A DNA stretch of 64,000 nt from Acidocella aromatica (GTDB lineage Bacteria > Pseudomonadota > Alphaproteobacteria > Acetobacterales > Acetobacteraceae), in NCBI RefSeq assembly GCF_014201825.1, contig NZ_JACHFJ010000005.1, positions 1 through 64,000 of the forward strand, read 5' to 3'. This document shows, in pieces, positions 1 to 8,269 of this stretch (within the stretch, counting starts at the first letter, position 1; each line of letters opens with the position of its first letter). The notes below the pieces were generated by a model. That model made no database searches and had not been told where the DNA came from. It was given only the letters and a program-made list of their open reading frames with translations. A program made the position numbers and the translations under genes.

Positions 1-95
1 CCTCAAAGAATGCGAGTGGAGATGGGGCAAGGATCCTGATACGATCCTCGCCGAACTCATCAAATTAATGGTCTAGAGCCTTTAAAAAAAGCCCC
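1..95 (+). mobile_element. Right end of a probable insertion sequence (C-terminal transposase codons plus terminal repeat)
   Basis: Bases 2-76 read as an open plus-strand frame that enters from outside the window and stops at TAG 74-76. The last residues read LKECEWRWGKDPDTILAELI..., which resembles from memory the C-terminus of IS1595-type transposases (LKE.E.R motif). Just after the stop lies gagcctttaaaaaaagcccc (76-95), which inverted begins GGGGC followed by a T-run, like an IS terminal repeat. Only one end is visible, so target-site duplication cannot be tested. The family call is inference from 24 residues. Confidence 0.4.
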
Positions 96-120
96 ACACA
101 CCCGCAAAAATTTTTAAAAA

Positions 121-888
121 TTATCCACGCCGCCGGCTGAATTCGGTGATGATCCCGTGCAGGGTGTTCAGCTCCTGGCGCGTTACCTCGCCGCGCGTGA
201 AGAAGTGGCGCAAATTCCGCACCATGCCGGGGCGCTTCTGCTCATTGCGCAGGAACCCCGATTCATCGCAGGCACGCACCAGATGCGCCATGAAGTTATC
301 CAACTCGCCCTTGGTGGCGGGCGCGGTCTCGTTCACCTGCAACTCACGCGGCGGCAATTCCGGCGAGCGTGCCAGCCACCACTCATAGCCAAACACCATC
401 ACCGCCTGGGCGAGGTTGAGCGACATGAAATCCGGGTTGAGATCGTAACGGATCAGGCTGTCCGCATTGGCAATGTCGTCATTATCCAGCCCCGTCCGCT
501 CCGGCCCGAACAGCACGCCAGTTTTCAAACCACGCTGACCAGCGGCCACAACTTCCGCAGCCCCACCCCGCGCGGTGAGCACCGGCTTGATGATGTGGCG
601 CGGACGCGGACAGGTGGCGAACACCCGGTTCAAATCCGCAACGGCCTCCGCCACGGTCTCAAACACCTGCGCGTTATCCAAAATCCGATGCGCGCCGGAC
701 CCGGTGATCCAGGCGCGCGGCAGGGGCCAGCCGTCGCGCGGGGCGACGATGCGCAGATGAAACAGCCCGCCATTCCCCATGGCCCGCGCCACAGCGCCGA
801 TATTCTCGGCCATCTGCGGACGCACCAGAATCACCACCGGCGAAGGCTCGATCGGCTCCAGTTCCGCGCCACCGCTACGCCCGGTCAT
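121..888 (-). CDS. trmJ: tRNA/rRNA 2'-O-methyltransferase, TrmJ/SpoU family
   Basis: A 255-residue SPOUT-class methyltransferase that would 2'-O-methylate a nucleotide in the tRNA anticodon loop (position 32 in TrmJ) using S-adenosylmethionine in the cytosol. Visible SpoU features are the N-terminal substrate motif VRPQMAENIGAVARAMGN (about residues 23-40), the LFGPERTGLDNDDI motif near 128-141 and the knot motif NPDFMSLNLAQAVMV near 152-166. The C-terminal tail (KGELDNFMAHL, RNLRHFFTRGEVT) is typical of TrmJ-like proteins. Its ATG overlaps the TGA of upstream cysS (TGATG), so translational coupling is likely. Which nucleotide it modifies is not visible from sequence. Confidence 0.88.
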   Translation of the reverse strand: MTGRSGGAELEPIEPSPVVILVRPQMAENIGAVARAMGNGGLFHLRIVAPRDGWPLPRAWITGSGAHRILDNAQVFETVAEAVADLNRVFATCPRPRHIIKPVLTARGGAAEVVAAGQRGLKTGVLFGPERTGLDNDDIANADSLIRYDLNPDFMSLNLAQAVMVFGYEWWLARSPELPPRELQVNETAPATKGELDNFMAHLVRACDESGFLRNEQKRPGMVRNLRHFFTRGEVTRQELNTLHGIITEFSRRRG

Positions 889-2234
889 CAGGATTTCCTC
901 AGCTTGTAAGTGCCGCCCGGTCCGTCCTCCACGGCATAGCCTAACGCCGCAATGGCATCGCGCAGACGGTCGGATTCCGCGAAATCCTTACGCTTGCGGG
1001 CCTCCACGCGCTGCGCGGCCAAATCCTGCACCTCAGCCGGGATATCGCCCGCGAACCACTCGGCAGGCGACACGTTCAGCAGCCCCAGCACGTGCCCGGC
1101 GGCCAACATCGCGGCGGCGGCGGAGGCATCGCCAGCCAGCGCCGCATCGGCCAAACCATGCACGCCAGAGAGCGCGCCCGGCGTATTCAAATCATCCAGC
1201 AACGGCTCCAGCACGCACTCAGGCACTTCCGAAGCCGCCTTCACCCCCGGATGCGCCTCCAGCGCGCGGTAGAAACGATCCAGCTCCTTGCGCGCCTCGA
1301 CCAGCCCGGCATCGGAAAAATCCAGCGTCGAGCGATAATGCGAGCGCATCAGCAACAGGCGCACTGCCTCACCCGGCGCGGTTTGCAGCACGTCGTTCAG
1401 CACTTTGAAATTGCCGAGCGACTTGCTCATCTTCTCGCCGTTCACCAGCAGCATGCGGTTATGCACCCAGGTCTTGGCGAAATGCGAGCCGGGGAAGGCG
1501 CAGCAGGACTGCGCGATCTCGTTCTCATGGTGCGGGAAGATTAGGTCGTCGCCGCCGCCATGGATGTCGAAATCCGTGCCCAGATGCTTCCAGCTCATCG
1601 CCGAGCACTCGATATGCCAGCCCGGCCGCCCACGGCCCCAGGGGCTGTCCCAACCCGGCAGATCCGGCGTGGAGGGCTTCCACAGCACGAAATCCCCCGC
1701 ATCGCGCTTATAGGGCGCGACATCCACCCGCGCCCCCGCGATCAGCTCATCCGGCGTGCGGCCAGAGAATTTGCCGTAATCGGGGTCGGAGGCGACGGAG
1801 AACAGCACATGCCCCTCGGCCACATAGGCATGGCCATTGGCGATCAGCCGCTCGATGATCGCGATGATCTCCGGCAGATGCTCAGTCGCGCGCGGCTCGA
1901 TATCCGGCGGCAGGGCGTAGAGCGCGCCCATATCCTCGTGATACCAGCGGATCGGGCCCTCGGTGACCTGCTCGATCGGCAGCCCCCGCTCCTTGGCGCG
2001 GTTGTTGATCTTGTCGTCGATGTCCGTGATGTTCCGCACATACGTGACCTTGGGATACAGCCGGCGCAGCAGGCGGATCAGGATATCGAACATCACCACG
2101 TTACGGGCGTTGCCGATATGCGCGCGGTCATACACGGTGGGCCCGCAGAGATAGGCCCGCACATTGGCGGGGTCGATGGGCGTGAAAACCTCTTTGGCGC
2201 GGGTCCGGGTATTGTAGAGCGTCAGCTGTGTCAT
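888..2234 (-). CDS. cysS: Cysteine--tRNA ligase
   Basis: Class I aminoacyl-tRNA synthetase that charges tRNA-Cys in the cytosol, 448 residues. The signature is complete: zinc ligand Cys30 followed by the HIGH-type motif HIGN (39-42), the ECSAMS zinc-site segment near 209-214, HHENE near 235-239 and KMSKS at 268-272. The open frame extends upstream to 2519, but that extension is low-complexity and antisense to the peptidase gene. The ATG at 2234 gives the family-standard N-terminus [11 protein letters not shown]. It is divergent from the M20 peptidase with a 76-bp gap and coupled to trmJ downstream. The matching tRNA-Cys gene lies at 23009. Confidence 0.97.
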   Translation of the reverse strand: MTQLTLYNTRTRAKEVFTPIDPANVRAYLCGPTVYDRAHIGNARNVVMFDILIRLLRRLYPKVTYVRNITDIDDKINNRAKERGLPIEQVTEGPIRWYHEDMGALYALPPDIEPRATEHLPEIIAIIERLIANGHAYVAEGHVLFSVASDPDYGKFSGRTPDELIAGARVDVAPYKRDAGDFVLWKPSTPDLPGWDSPWGRGRPGWHIECSAMSWKHLGTDFDIHGGGDDLIFPHHENEIAQSCCAFPGSHFAKTWVHNRMLLVNGEKMSKSLGNFKVLNDVLQTAPGEAVRLLLMRSHYRSTLDFSDAGLVEARKELDRFYRALEAHPGVKAASEVPECVLEPLLDDLNTPGALSGVHGLADAALAGDASAAAAMLAAGHVLGLLNVSPAEWFAGDIPAEVQDLAAQRVEARKRKDFAESDRLRDAIAALGYAVEDGPGGTYKLRKS

Positions 2235-2310
2235 GCGCGCTGTTTCGGCGGGTTTTGGCTCCAAATCAAGCCGCATTGATTTTTCCCGCCCCACGCGGCC
2301 AGATAGAGCC

Positions 2311-3693
2311 ATGCAAAAGATTCTCGACACCGTGGACGCCCAGCTTGAAACCTCGCTGGAGCGGCTGTTCGCCTTCCTGCGCATCCCCAGCATCAGCGCC
2401 CAGCCATCGCATGCGGGGGATTGCCGTAAAGCCGCCGAGTGGGCGCGGGACGCACTGGCTGGCATGGGCTTCAGTGCCCGGCTGTCGGAGACATCTGGCC
2501 TGCCGGGGGTCATCGCCACCCACCATGAGGCCGGGCCTAACGCCCCGCATGTACTGTTCTACGGCCATTACGACGTGCAACCCGCCGACCCGCTGGAACT
2601 GTGGAACTCCGATCCGTTCGACCCGCAGTTAGTCGATGGCCCGCGCGGCAAGCGCATCGTCGCCCGTGGCGCCGTGGACGACAAAGGCCAGGTCGTCAGC
2701 TTCATGGAGGCCGTGCGCGCGCATCTGGCGGTAAACGGCAAGCTGCCCGTACGCCTGACCGTGCTGCTGGAGGGCGAGGAGGAAAATGGCAGCCCGTCTC
2801 TCGCCGAGTTGCTGAGCAATGAGCGCGAAACCCTGGCCGCCGATTTCGTCTATGTGGCCGACACCAATATGTGGGACTTCGCCACCCCCGCCATTACCAC
2901 CTCGCTGCGCGGACTGGCGGCCATTGAGGTGCGACTGCACGGGCCGAAGCGCGACCTGCATTCCGGCTTGTTCGGCGGCATCGCGCTGAACCCGATCCAG
3001 GCGCTGGTAAGCATCCTGGGCGAACTCAAGGACGATACGGGCCGCATCCAGATCCCCGGTTTTTATGATGGCATCACCCCCGTCTCCCCGGCCCAGGCGG
3101 AGAACTGGGCGGGGCTCGGCTTCGATGCCCGCGCCTTCCTCGGTGATGTCGGCCTCTCCACCCCCGCTGGCGAGGCGGACCAGCTCCCCCTCGCCCAACT
3201 CTGGGCTCGGCCGACGGCGGAGCTGAACGGCATCTATGGCGGCTATCAGGGCGAAGGAAGCAAGACGGTGATCCCCGCCCACGCCACGGCCAAGCTCACC
3301 TTCCGCCTCGTCGCCGGGCAGGACCCGGAGAAAGTGCTGAAGCACTTCGAACGCTTCGTCACCGAGCGCTTGCCCAAGGATGCGCGGGTAGAGTTCAAAC
3401 GGGGCGGCGCCGCCCCCGGCTTCTCCCTGAGCCCCGACGCCCCCTTCCTGCGCGCGGCCACCGCCGCGCTGGCCGCCGAGTTCAACAAACCAGCCGCGCT
3501 GATCGGCTCCGGCGCGTCCATCCCGGTGGTGGAGGCCTTCAAGACGCATCTGGGGCTGGATACGCTGCTCGTCGGCTTCGGGCTGGATGACGACTGCATC
3601 CACTCGCCCAATGAGAAATTCGAGATGGCCTGTTTTCATCGCGGCACAAGGGCGCATGCCCGCATGCTTACCGCTTTTGCCGCTCAACCGTAG
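2311..3693 (+). CDS. M20 family metallodipeptidase (carboxypeptidase/deacylase type)
   Basis: A 460-residue zinc hydrolase of the M20/M28 fold, expected to cleave dipeptides or N-acyl amino acids in the cytosol. Metal and catalytic motifs are present: GHYDVQ (H86, D88), AVDDKGQ (about 121-127), LLEGEEENGS (catalytic and ligand Glu near 154-160), YVADTNMWD and a C-terminal CIHSPNEKF histidine. The lid/dimerisation domain sits between them. The ATG at 2311 was chosen because the longer frame would overlap the cysS start and adds no conserved sequence. Its 3' end overlaps the convergent yraN by 10 bp. The exact substrate cannot be read from sequence. Confidence 0.9.
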   Translation: MQKILDTVDAQLETSLERLFAFLRIPSISAQPSHAGDCRKAAEWARDALAGMGFSARLSETSGLPGVIATHHEAGPNAPHVLFYGHYDVQPADPLELWNSDPFDPQLVDGPRGKRIVARGAVDDKGQVVSFMEAVRAHLAVNGKLPVRLTVLLEGEEENGSPSLAELLSNERETLAADFVYVADTNMWDFATPAITTSLRGLAAIEVRLHGPKRDLHSGLFGGIALNPIQALVSILGELKDDTGRIQIPGFYDGITPVSPAQAENWAGLGFDARAFLGDVGLSTPAGEADQLPLAQLWARPTAELNGIYGGYQGEGSKTVIPAHATAKLTFRLVAGQDPEKVLKHFERFVTERLPKDARVEFKRGGAAPGFSLSPDAPFLRAATAALAAEFNKPAALIGSGASIPVVEAFKTHLGLDTLLVGFGLDDDCIHSPNEKFEMACFHRGTRAHARMLTAFAAQP

Positions 3694-4085
3694 CGGATTG
3701 CGTCCTTAATCACCCGCACGGCCTCACCGGCGACCAGCGCGACATCGAACCGCGTTTCCTCACGCGCCCATTCGGGATGCACGGCCAGCACCACGCTGGC
3801 CGCTTCCAGCAGCCGCGCCTGCTGCCGGACGGAGACCGCATAGGCCGCCTCGGCAAGACTTGGCCGCGCCTTTACCTCGACAAAGAGCAGACGCCGGGCA
3901 TTGGCGGCGATGAGGTCGATCTCCCCTGCCTTGGTCCGCAGCCGCTGCGCCAGGATGGTATAGCCTGAAGTCGCCAGCTTCTCCGCCACCAGCTCTTCCG
4001 CGCTTTGCCCCAGCGCTTGCGCCGCCCGGCGGCGGGCGAGCGTGTTAAGCGGCGATAGATTCGGGGCCAAAGGAGCTGCTCTCAT
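3684..4085 (-). CDS. yraN: YraN/UPF0102 family endonuclease-like protein
   Basis: A 133-residue small protein of the YraN (UPF0102) family, which has a Holliday-junction-resolvase/restriction-endonuclease-like fold and unclear function. Visible are the opening G..AE..VAEKL segment (residues 27-39) and the nuclease-like core KAGEIDLIAA....LFVEVKAR (about 52-73), carrying the acidic residues and the ExK motif. The C-terminal FDVALV strand follows. The gene sits 45 bp downstream of the AI-2E-type permease on the same strand and overlaps the end of the convergent peptidase. The family call is secure; biochemical activity is unproven. Confidence 0.85.
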   Translation of the reverse strand: MRAAPLAPNLSPLNTLARRRAAQALGQSAEELVAEKLATSGYTILAQRLRTKAGEIDLIAANARRLLFVEVKARPSLAEAAYAVSVRQQARLLEAASVVLAVHPEWAREETRFDVALVAGEAVRVIKDAIRYG

Positions 4086-4130
4086 GTTCCCTGTTTACGC
4101 CCAATTAAGTTAATTTTTTCCTAACTTCCG

Positions 4131-5171
4131 TTACCGCCACGCCCCACGCGGCTCTCCGGCGAATTCTTCCGCCAGAGCCAGCCCCAGCGCGAGCAGCACC
4201 GGCCCCAGAAAGATCCCCAGCGCGCCAAAGGTAATCGCCCCGCCGAGCACGCCGATCAGCGTAACGGCATAGGAGAGCGACGCCCCACGGGCGATCAGCC
4301 ACGGGCGCAGGACAGAGTCCGCACCGCCGACCACGATGAAGCAATACGCCGCCAGCAGCAGCGCCACCACCGGGTGCCCGATCGCCAGCAGATACAGGCT
4401 GACCGGCACATACACCACCACAGCACCTGCGGGCACAATGGAGATCAGCCCCGCCAGCACTCCCAGCAGCAGTGCCTGATGCACGCGCGCCACCTCGAAC
4501 CCGATGGCATACAGCACACCCTGGAATGCCGCCGTACCGACAATGCCGAACACCACACCACGCACTGTAGAAGCAACCAGCTGTAGCAGGTCGTTGGTCC
4601 TGGTCTCGCTGATCAACCGCACCAGCAGCAGGCGGATGCGCGCCACCACCGCCTCGCCCGAAAGGAAGAACAGATAGGCGAAGAAGAGTGCCACCACCGT
4701 GCCGACCAGCCCGTGTGTCGCCTGCACCAGCAGCTTGAAGCCCGAATGCGCCAGCACGCCCAACACCGGCTGCAACGTGCTCGCCGCCCCGCCCAGATCA
4801 TCCGCCGAATTGTTCCAGAAATCCGTCAGCAGCCCGCCGACCAGGGGAATATGCTGGAAGAAGGCCGGTGCCGGCGGCAAGCCGTTCTGGAGCACCGCCT
4901 GCATCCAACGCTCGCTCTCCCGCGCCTCGCGTGCGGCCAGCAACGCCAGATGCACCAGCGGCACCAGCACGATACCCGCCACCACCAACGTAATCACGAA
5001 GGCCGCGACGCTGGGCCGCACATAGCGGCAGAACCACGCGTAAAAAGGCCAGAGACAGTAAACAAGGATCCCCGCCCACACCATGGCGGGCAGAAACGGC
5101 AGCAGGATGAGCAGACAACCTATGCCGAGAGTGATCGCCAAGGTAAGCAGGATGGTCCGGTCAAGTCTCAT
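4131..5171 (-). CDS. AI-2E family (PerM/TqsA-type) membrane transporter
   Basis: A 346-residue integral membrane protein with about 7-8 hydrophobic segments in the usual family arrangement. Two TM pairs open the protein (TILLTLAITLGIGCLLILL and ...VWAGILVYCLWPF), a periplasmic loop (LARE.RESERWMQAVLQ...) comes next, and a C-terminal cluster contains GVLYAIGFEVARVHQALLLGVLAGLISIVP. Members export quorum signals or other small molecules, or act in Na+/H+ exchange; the substrate here is unknown. The ATG at 5171 (MRLDRTILL) is preferred over a start at 5252, which would add a polar non-family leader. It is divergent from the XRE regulator across a 207-bp gap. Confidence 0.85.
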   Translation of the reverse strand: MRLDRTILLTLAITLGIGCLLILLPFLPAMVWAGILVYCLWPFYAWFCRYVRPSVAAFVITLVVAGIVLVPLVHLALLAAREARESERWMQAVLQNGLPPAPAFFQHIPLVGGLLTDFWNNSADDLGGAASTLQPVLGVLAHSGFKLLVQATHGLVGTVVALFFAYLFFLSGEAVVARIRLLLVRLISETRTNDLLQLVASTVRGVVFGIVGTAAFQGVLYAIGFEVARVHQALLLGVLAGLISIVPAGAVVVYVPVSLYLLAIGHPVVALLLAAYCFIVVGGADSVLRPWLIARGASLSYAVTLIGVLGGAITFGALGIFLGPVLLALGLALAEEFAGEPRGAWR

Positions 5172-5315
5172 GCTCCGGTGATGCCTGAGCCCCCCCTCTC
5201 CCGCAAGCCCCGGCTGCATGGCGCCCATTCTCAACAAGCAATCCTGCTTCAAGATTTTTTAGCAACTCCGCCATACGGCGTTTTCGTTTGCAAAAAAGCT
5301 TGTTTTATGAGATAT

Positions 5316-5345
5316 TGTCCCGAAATATGGACAGCCATTAGTCCA
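5316..5345. promoter_or_regulatory. Three alternating GTCC/GGAC half-sites, candidate operator
   Basis: TGTCC (5316-5320), GGACA (5329-5333) and GTCCA (5341-5345) alternate in orientation at 12-13 bp steps. They form two overlapping inverted repeats, TGTCC-N8-GGACA and TGGAC-N8-GTCCA. The array lies 34-63 bases before the ATG of the XRE regulator, in the promoter shared with the divergent permease. Autoregulation by the XRE protein is inference. Confidence 0.45.
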
Positions 5346-5378
5346 CAAACTACACCGGTTCTTAGGATTATAGTCACG

Positions 5379-6257
5379 ATGCGGTTTAACGAAATTGGCC
5401 AGCAGTTGCGCGCCTATCGGATGGAATCCGGCCTGAAGGCTGAGGAAATCTCCGCCCGGCTCGGCGTCTCCCGCGCCGCGCTATACCGCTACGAGAAAGG
5501 CGAGGTCATCAAGCTCGACACGGTGAACCGCCTGGCCGAGTTGCTGAAGATCTCCCCGCTTACCCTGCTGGGCATCGGCGTGGAGTATTACGGCAAGCCT
5601 GTCGGCTATGCCGAGCGCCTGCGCCAGATCGAGGAATCCTCCGACCAGATCCTCCAGGTGCACGGCCCGCTCTGCTATCTCATCACCTCGGACAGCTACG
5701 ACTCCCTCCTCGCCCAGATGCTGGAGGAACATGCCGACGCCCAGGGGGCTGACCGTCTGGCCGCCCGCGCCGCCGCCGAGCAGCTGATGAGCGTAATGAT
5801 CTCGCGCAAGCGCATGTACGCGGCGCGCAAGCCCTCGATCATCGCCATCCTCACCGCCGCCTCGATCCAGAAATTCCTGGCAGAGGGCATCTGCCCCCTG
5901 GTTCCCGCCAGCGACCGCCTGCGCGCCGCCGCCCGCGAGATGGCGATCCGCGAGATCGAGACCGTGGCGAACCTGATGGAGAGCGAGCCCATCGGCCTGC
6001 AGCTCGGCCTGATGGCCCAAGGTGAGCCGAACGGCCCCTTCACCCTGCTCCGCTCGCGCGACCGCGCGACGCTCGCCATCAACCCCTTCCCCTGCGACGC
6101 CCCGCCCAGCCTGCAATCCGGCGTGGCCATGATCACCAACGCCGAGGACGCCGTGGCCGCGCACCAGCGCGTCTCCGAAATCGCCTGGCGCGAGGCGGTG
6201 AAGGGCGCTGCGGCGGCCGAGCGCGTGCGCGCCCTGGTCGCGGCGGCGCGCGGGTGA
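5379..6257 (+). CDS. XRE-family transcriptional regulator of a sulfur-metabolism operon
   Basis: A 292-residue regulator. Residues about 1-65 form a Cro/C1 helix-turn-helix (IGQQLRAYR...AEEISARLGVSRAALYRYEKGEV...TVNRLAELLKISPLTLL). The rest is a conserved-looking ligand or oligomerisation domain with no motif I can name. The ATG at 5379 starts right at the HTH; the open frame reaches back to 4713 only as antisense to the permease. Its TGA overlaps the GTG of the sulfurtransferase by 4 bases (GTGA), and the next two genes abut or overlap, so it probably controls its own operon of sulfur enzymes. The effector could be a sulfur compound; this is inference. Confidence 0.82.
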   Translation: MRFNEIGQQLRAYRMESGLKAEEISARLGVSRAALYRYEKGEVIKLDTVNRLAELLKISPLTLLGIGVEYYGKPVGYAERLRQIEESSDQILQVHGPLCYLITSDSYDSLLAQMLEEHADAQGADRLAARAAAEQLMSVMISRKRMYAARKPSIIAILTAASIQKFLAEGICPLVPASDRLRAAAREMAIREIETVANLMESEPIGLQLGLMAQGEPNGPFTLLRSRDRATLAINPFPCDAPPSLQSGVAMITNAEDAVAAHQRVSEIAWREAVKGAAAAERVRALVAAARG

Positions 6258-7090
6258 CTTCGCCGCTCATCACCCCGGCGGCCCTGAAGAAACTGCTGGG
6301 CCGCCCCGGCGTGGTGGTGCTGGACGCCACCTATTACCTGCCCAATGAGGACAAGGACGCGCGGTCGATCTTCACCGCCATGCGCATCCCCGGCGCGCAG
6401 TTCTTCGATATCGACGCCGTGGCCGACCACGCCTCCGGCCTGCCGCACATGCTGCCTTTGCCCGAGGACTTCGCCACCGCCGTGGCGGCGCTGGGCGTCA
6501 GCTCGTCGAGCCATGTGGTGGTGTACGACCAGCGCGGCATCTTTTCCGCCCCGCGTTTGTGGTGGATGTTCCGCGTCTTCGGGCACGATAACGTGCAGGT
6601 GCTGGATGGCGGGCTCCCTGCCTGGCAGACCACGGGCGACGGGCTGGAGCATGGCGAGCCGGACACGCCCGCGCCGGGCCATTTCACCCCCCAGTACCGT
6701 ACCGGAATGGTCCGTGCGCTGGACGACCTGAAGCGCAACCTGTTGACCAAAACCGAGCTGGTGCTGGACGCCCGCGCCGCGGCGCGCTTCGCGGGCACGG
6801 TGCCGGAGCCGCGCGCGGGGATGCGCAGCGGGCACATCCCGGACTCCATTTCCCTGCCCTTCAGCGAGTTGCTGCACGAGGGTAAATTCTTATCCCCCAC
6901 CAAGCTGCGGAAGAAATTCACCGACCTCGGCATCACCGATGAGAACAAGCTCATCGCCTCCTGCGGCTCGGGCGTGACCGCATGCGTGCTGGCGCTGGGG
7001 TTGAGGCTGGCGGGCTTGCCCGAGGCGGCGATTTATGATGGCTCTTGGGCCGAATGGGGGTCGCGGGACGACACCCCGGTCGAGGTATGA
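6254..7090 (+). CDS. sseA: 3-mercaptopyruvate/thiosulfate sulfurtransferase (tandem rhodanese)
   Basis: A 278-residue enzyme with two rhodanese domains: an inactive N-terminal one (about 8-130, containing VVVYDQRG and DGGLPAWQ) and a catalytic C-terminal one. The active-site loop CGSGVTA (237-243, Cys237) is the form typical of 3-mercaptopyruvate sulfurtransferase rather than CRKGVT of thiosulfate sulfurtransferase. It would transfer sulfane sulfur from mercaptopyruvate to a thiol or cyanide. The GTG start at 6254 overlaps the regulator stop; the gene ends directly before the metC ATG with no gap. The pairing with a cysteine/cystathionine lyase suggests control of sulfur released from cysteine. 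Confidence 0.93.
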   Translation: MTSPLITPAALKKLLGRPGVVVLDATYYLPNEDKDARSIFTAMRIPGAQFFDIDAVADHASGLPHMLPLPEDFATAVAALGVSSSSHVVVYDQRGIFSAPRLWWMFRVFGHDNVQVLDGGLPAWQTTGDGLEHGEPDTPAPGHFTPQYRTGMVRALDDLKRNLLTKTELVLDARAAARFAGTVPEPRAGMRSGHIPDSISLPFSELLHEGKFLSPTKLRKKFTDLGITDENKLIASCGSGVTACVLALGLRLAGLPEAAIYDGSWAEWGSRDDTPVEV

Positions 7091-8269
7091 ATGGCTAAGA
7101 AAATCGAGACGGCCCTGGTACACGCGGGGCGCAGGCCGACCAAGGACTACGGCTTCGTCAACCCGAAGCTGGCGCGCGGCTCCACCGTGCTCTACCCGGA
7201 CATGGAGACCAAGCTCGCCATCGGCAAGCGTATTTTCGAACCCGTCGATATCTACGGCCTCTGCGGCAACGAGACGCATTTCGCCCTGGAAGCGGCCATC
7301 GCCGAGGTGGAAGGCGGCTCCCACGCCCAGGTCACTGGCTCGGGGCTGTCCGCCATTACCGTGCCGCTGCTGGCTTATCTGAAAGCCGGGGACCATCTGC
7401 TGGTGCCCGACTCGGTTTACGGCCCGACCCGCACCTTCTGCGACGGCATGTTGCGCCGCTACGGCGTCGAGACCAGCTATTACGACCCGTCGATCACGCC
7501 CACGGCGCTGGAGGCGCTGTTCCGCCCCAATACGCGCGTGCTATTTACCGAAAGCCCGGGCAGCCATACCTTCGAGGTGCAGGACATTCCCACCCTGGCC
7601 GAAATCGCCCATGCGCGCGGCGCGAAAGTGTTTCTCGACAACACCTGGGGCATCCACCATTTCCAGCCCTTCACCAAGGGGGTGGACGTTTCCATCCAGG
7701 CGCTCACCAAATATCCCGGCGGCCATTCGGACATCATCCTCGGCGCCGTGGTGGTGAACAGCGAGGAGGATTGGCGCTGGCTGCGCCTGGGCGCGCTGGA
7801 GCTGGGCAATTACGCCAGCCCGGATGATTGCTGGCTGGCCCTGCGCGGCCTGCGCACGCTGCATGTGCGCCTGAAAGCCCAGGAAGCGGCGGGGCTGAAG
7901 GTTGCCAACTGGCTAGCTGAGCGGCCCGAGGTCGCGCGGGTGCTGCATCCGGCCCTGCCCTCCTGCCCCGGCCACGAGTTTTTCCTCCGCGACTTTACCG
8001 GCTCCTGCGGGCTGTTCGGCATCGCCTTCCAGCCTCAGTTCAGCCCCGAAGCCGTGATGCGCTTCATCGACAGCCTGCAGCTCTTCGGCATCGGCGCGAG
8101 CTGGGGCGGGTATGAGAGCCTCGTGCTGCCGACTACCGGCACCATCCGCCGCTCCGAGGGCACCGGCGTGTTCGAGGGCCCGATGGCCCGCTTCCATATC
8201 GGGCTGGAGAACGTGGATGACCTGATCGAAGACCTGGAGCAGGGGCTGGCCGCGTTGCGCGCCGCATGA
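7091..8269 (+). CDS. metC: Cystathionine beta-lyase (Cys/Met metabolism PLP enzyme)
   Basis: A 392-residue fold-type I PLP enzyme of the Cys/Met metabolism family that cleaves cystathionine to homocysteine, pyruvate and ammonia, and can also desulfhydrate cysteine. The PLP-binding lysine is K207 in SIQALTKYPGGHSD. The upstream FLDNTWG (181-187) supplies the pyridine-nitrogen Asp, and VTGSGLSAIT (81-90) is the phosphate cup. EPVDIYGLCGNETHFALE and the C-terminal SWGGYESL (about 337-344) are beta-lyase-like. ATG follows the sulfurtransferase TGA without a gap, and the 3' end overlaps the next gene by ATGA. Related gamma-lyase activity cannot be excluded from sequence. Confidence 0.93.
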   Translation: MAKKIETALVHAGRRPTKDYGFVNPKLARGSTVLYPDMETKLAIGKRIFEPVDIYGLCGNETHFALEAAIAEVEGGSHAQVTGSGLSAITVPLLAYLKAGDHLLVPDSVYGPTRTFCDGMLRRYGVETSYYDPSITPTALEALFRPNTRVLFTESPGSHTFEVQDIPTLAEIAHARGAKVFLDNTWGIHHFQPFTKGVDVSIQALTKYPGGHSDIILGAVVVNSEEDWRWLRLGALELGNYASPDDCWLALRGLRTLHVRLKAQEAAGLKVANWLAERPEVARVLHPALPSCPGHEFFLRDFTGSCGLFGIAFQPQFSPEAVMRFIDSLQLFGIGASWGGYESLVLPTTGTIRRSEGTGVFEGPMARFHIGLENVDDLIEDLEQGLAALRAA

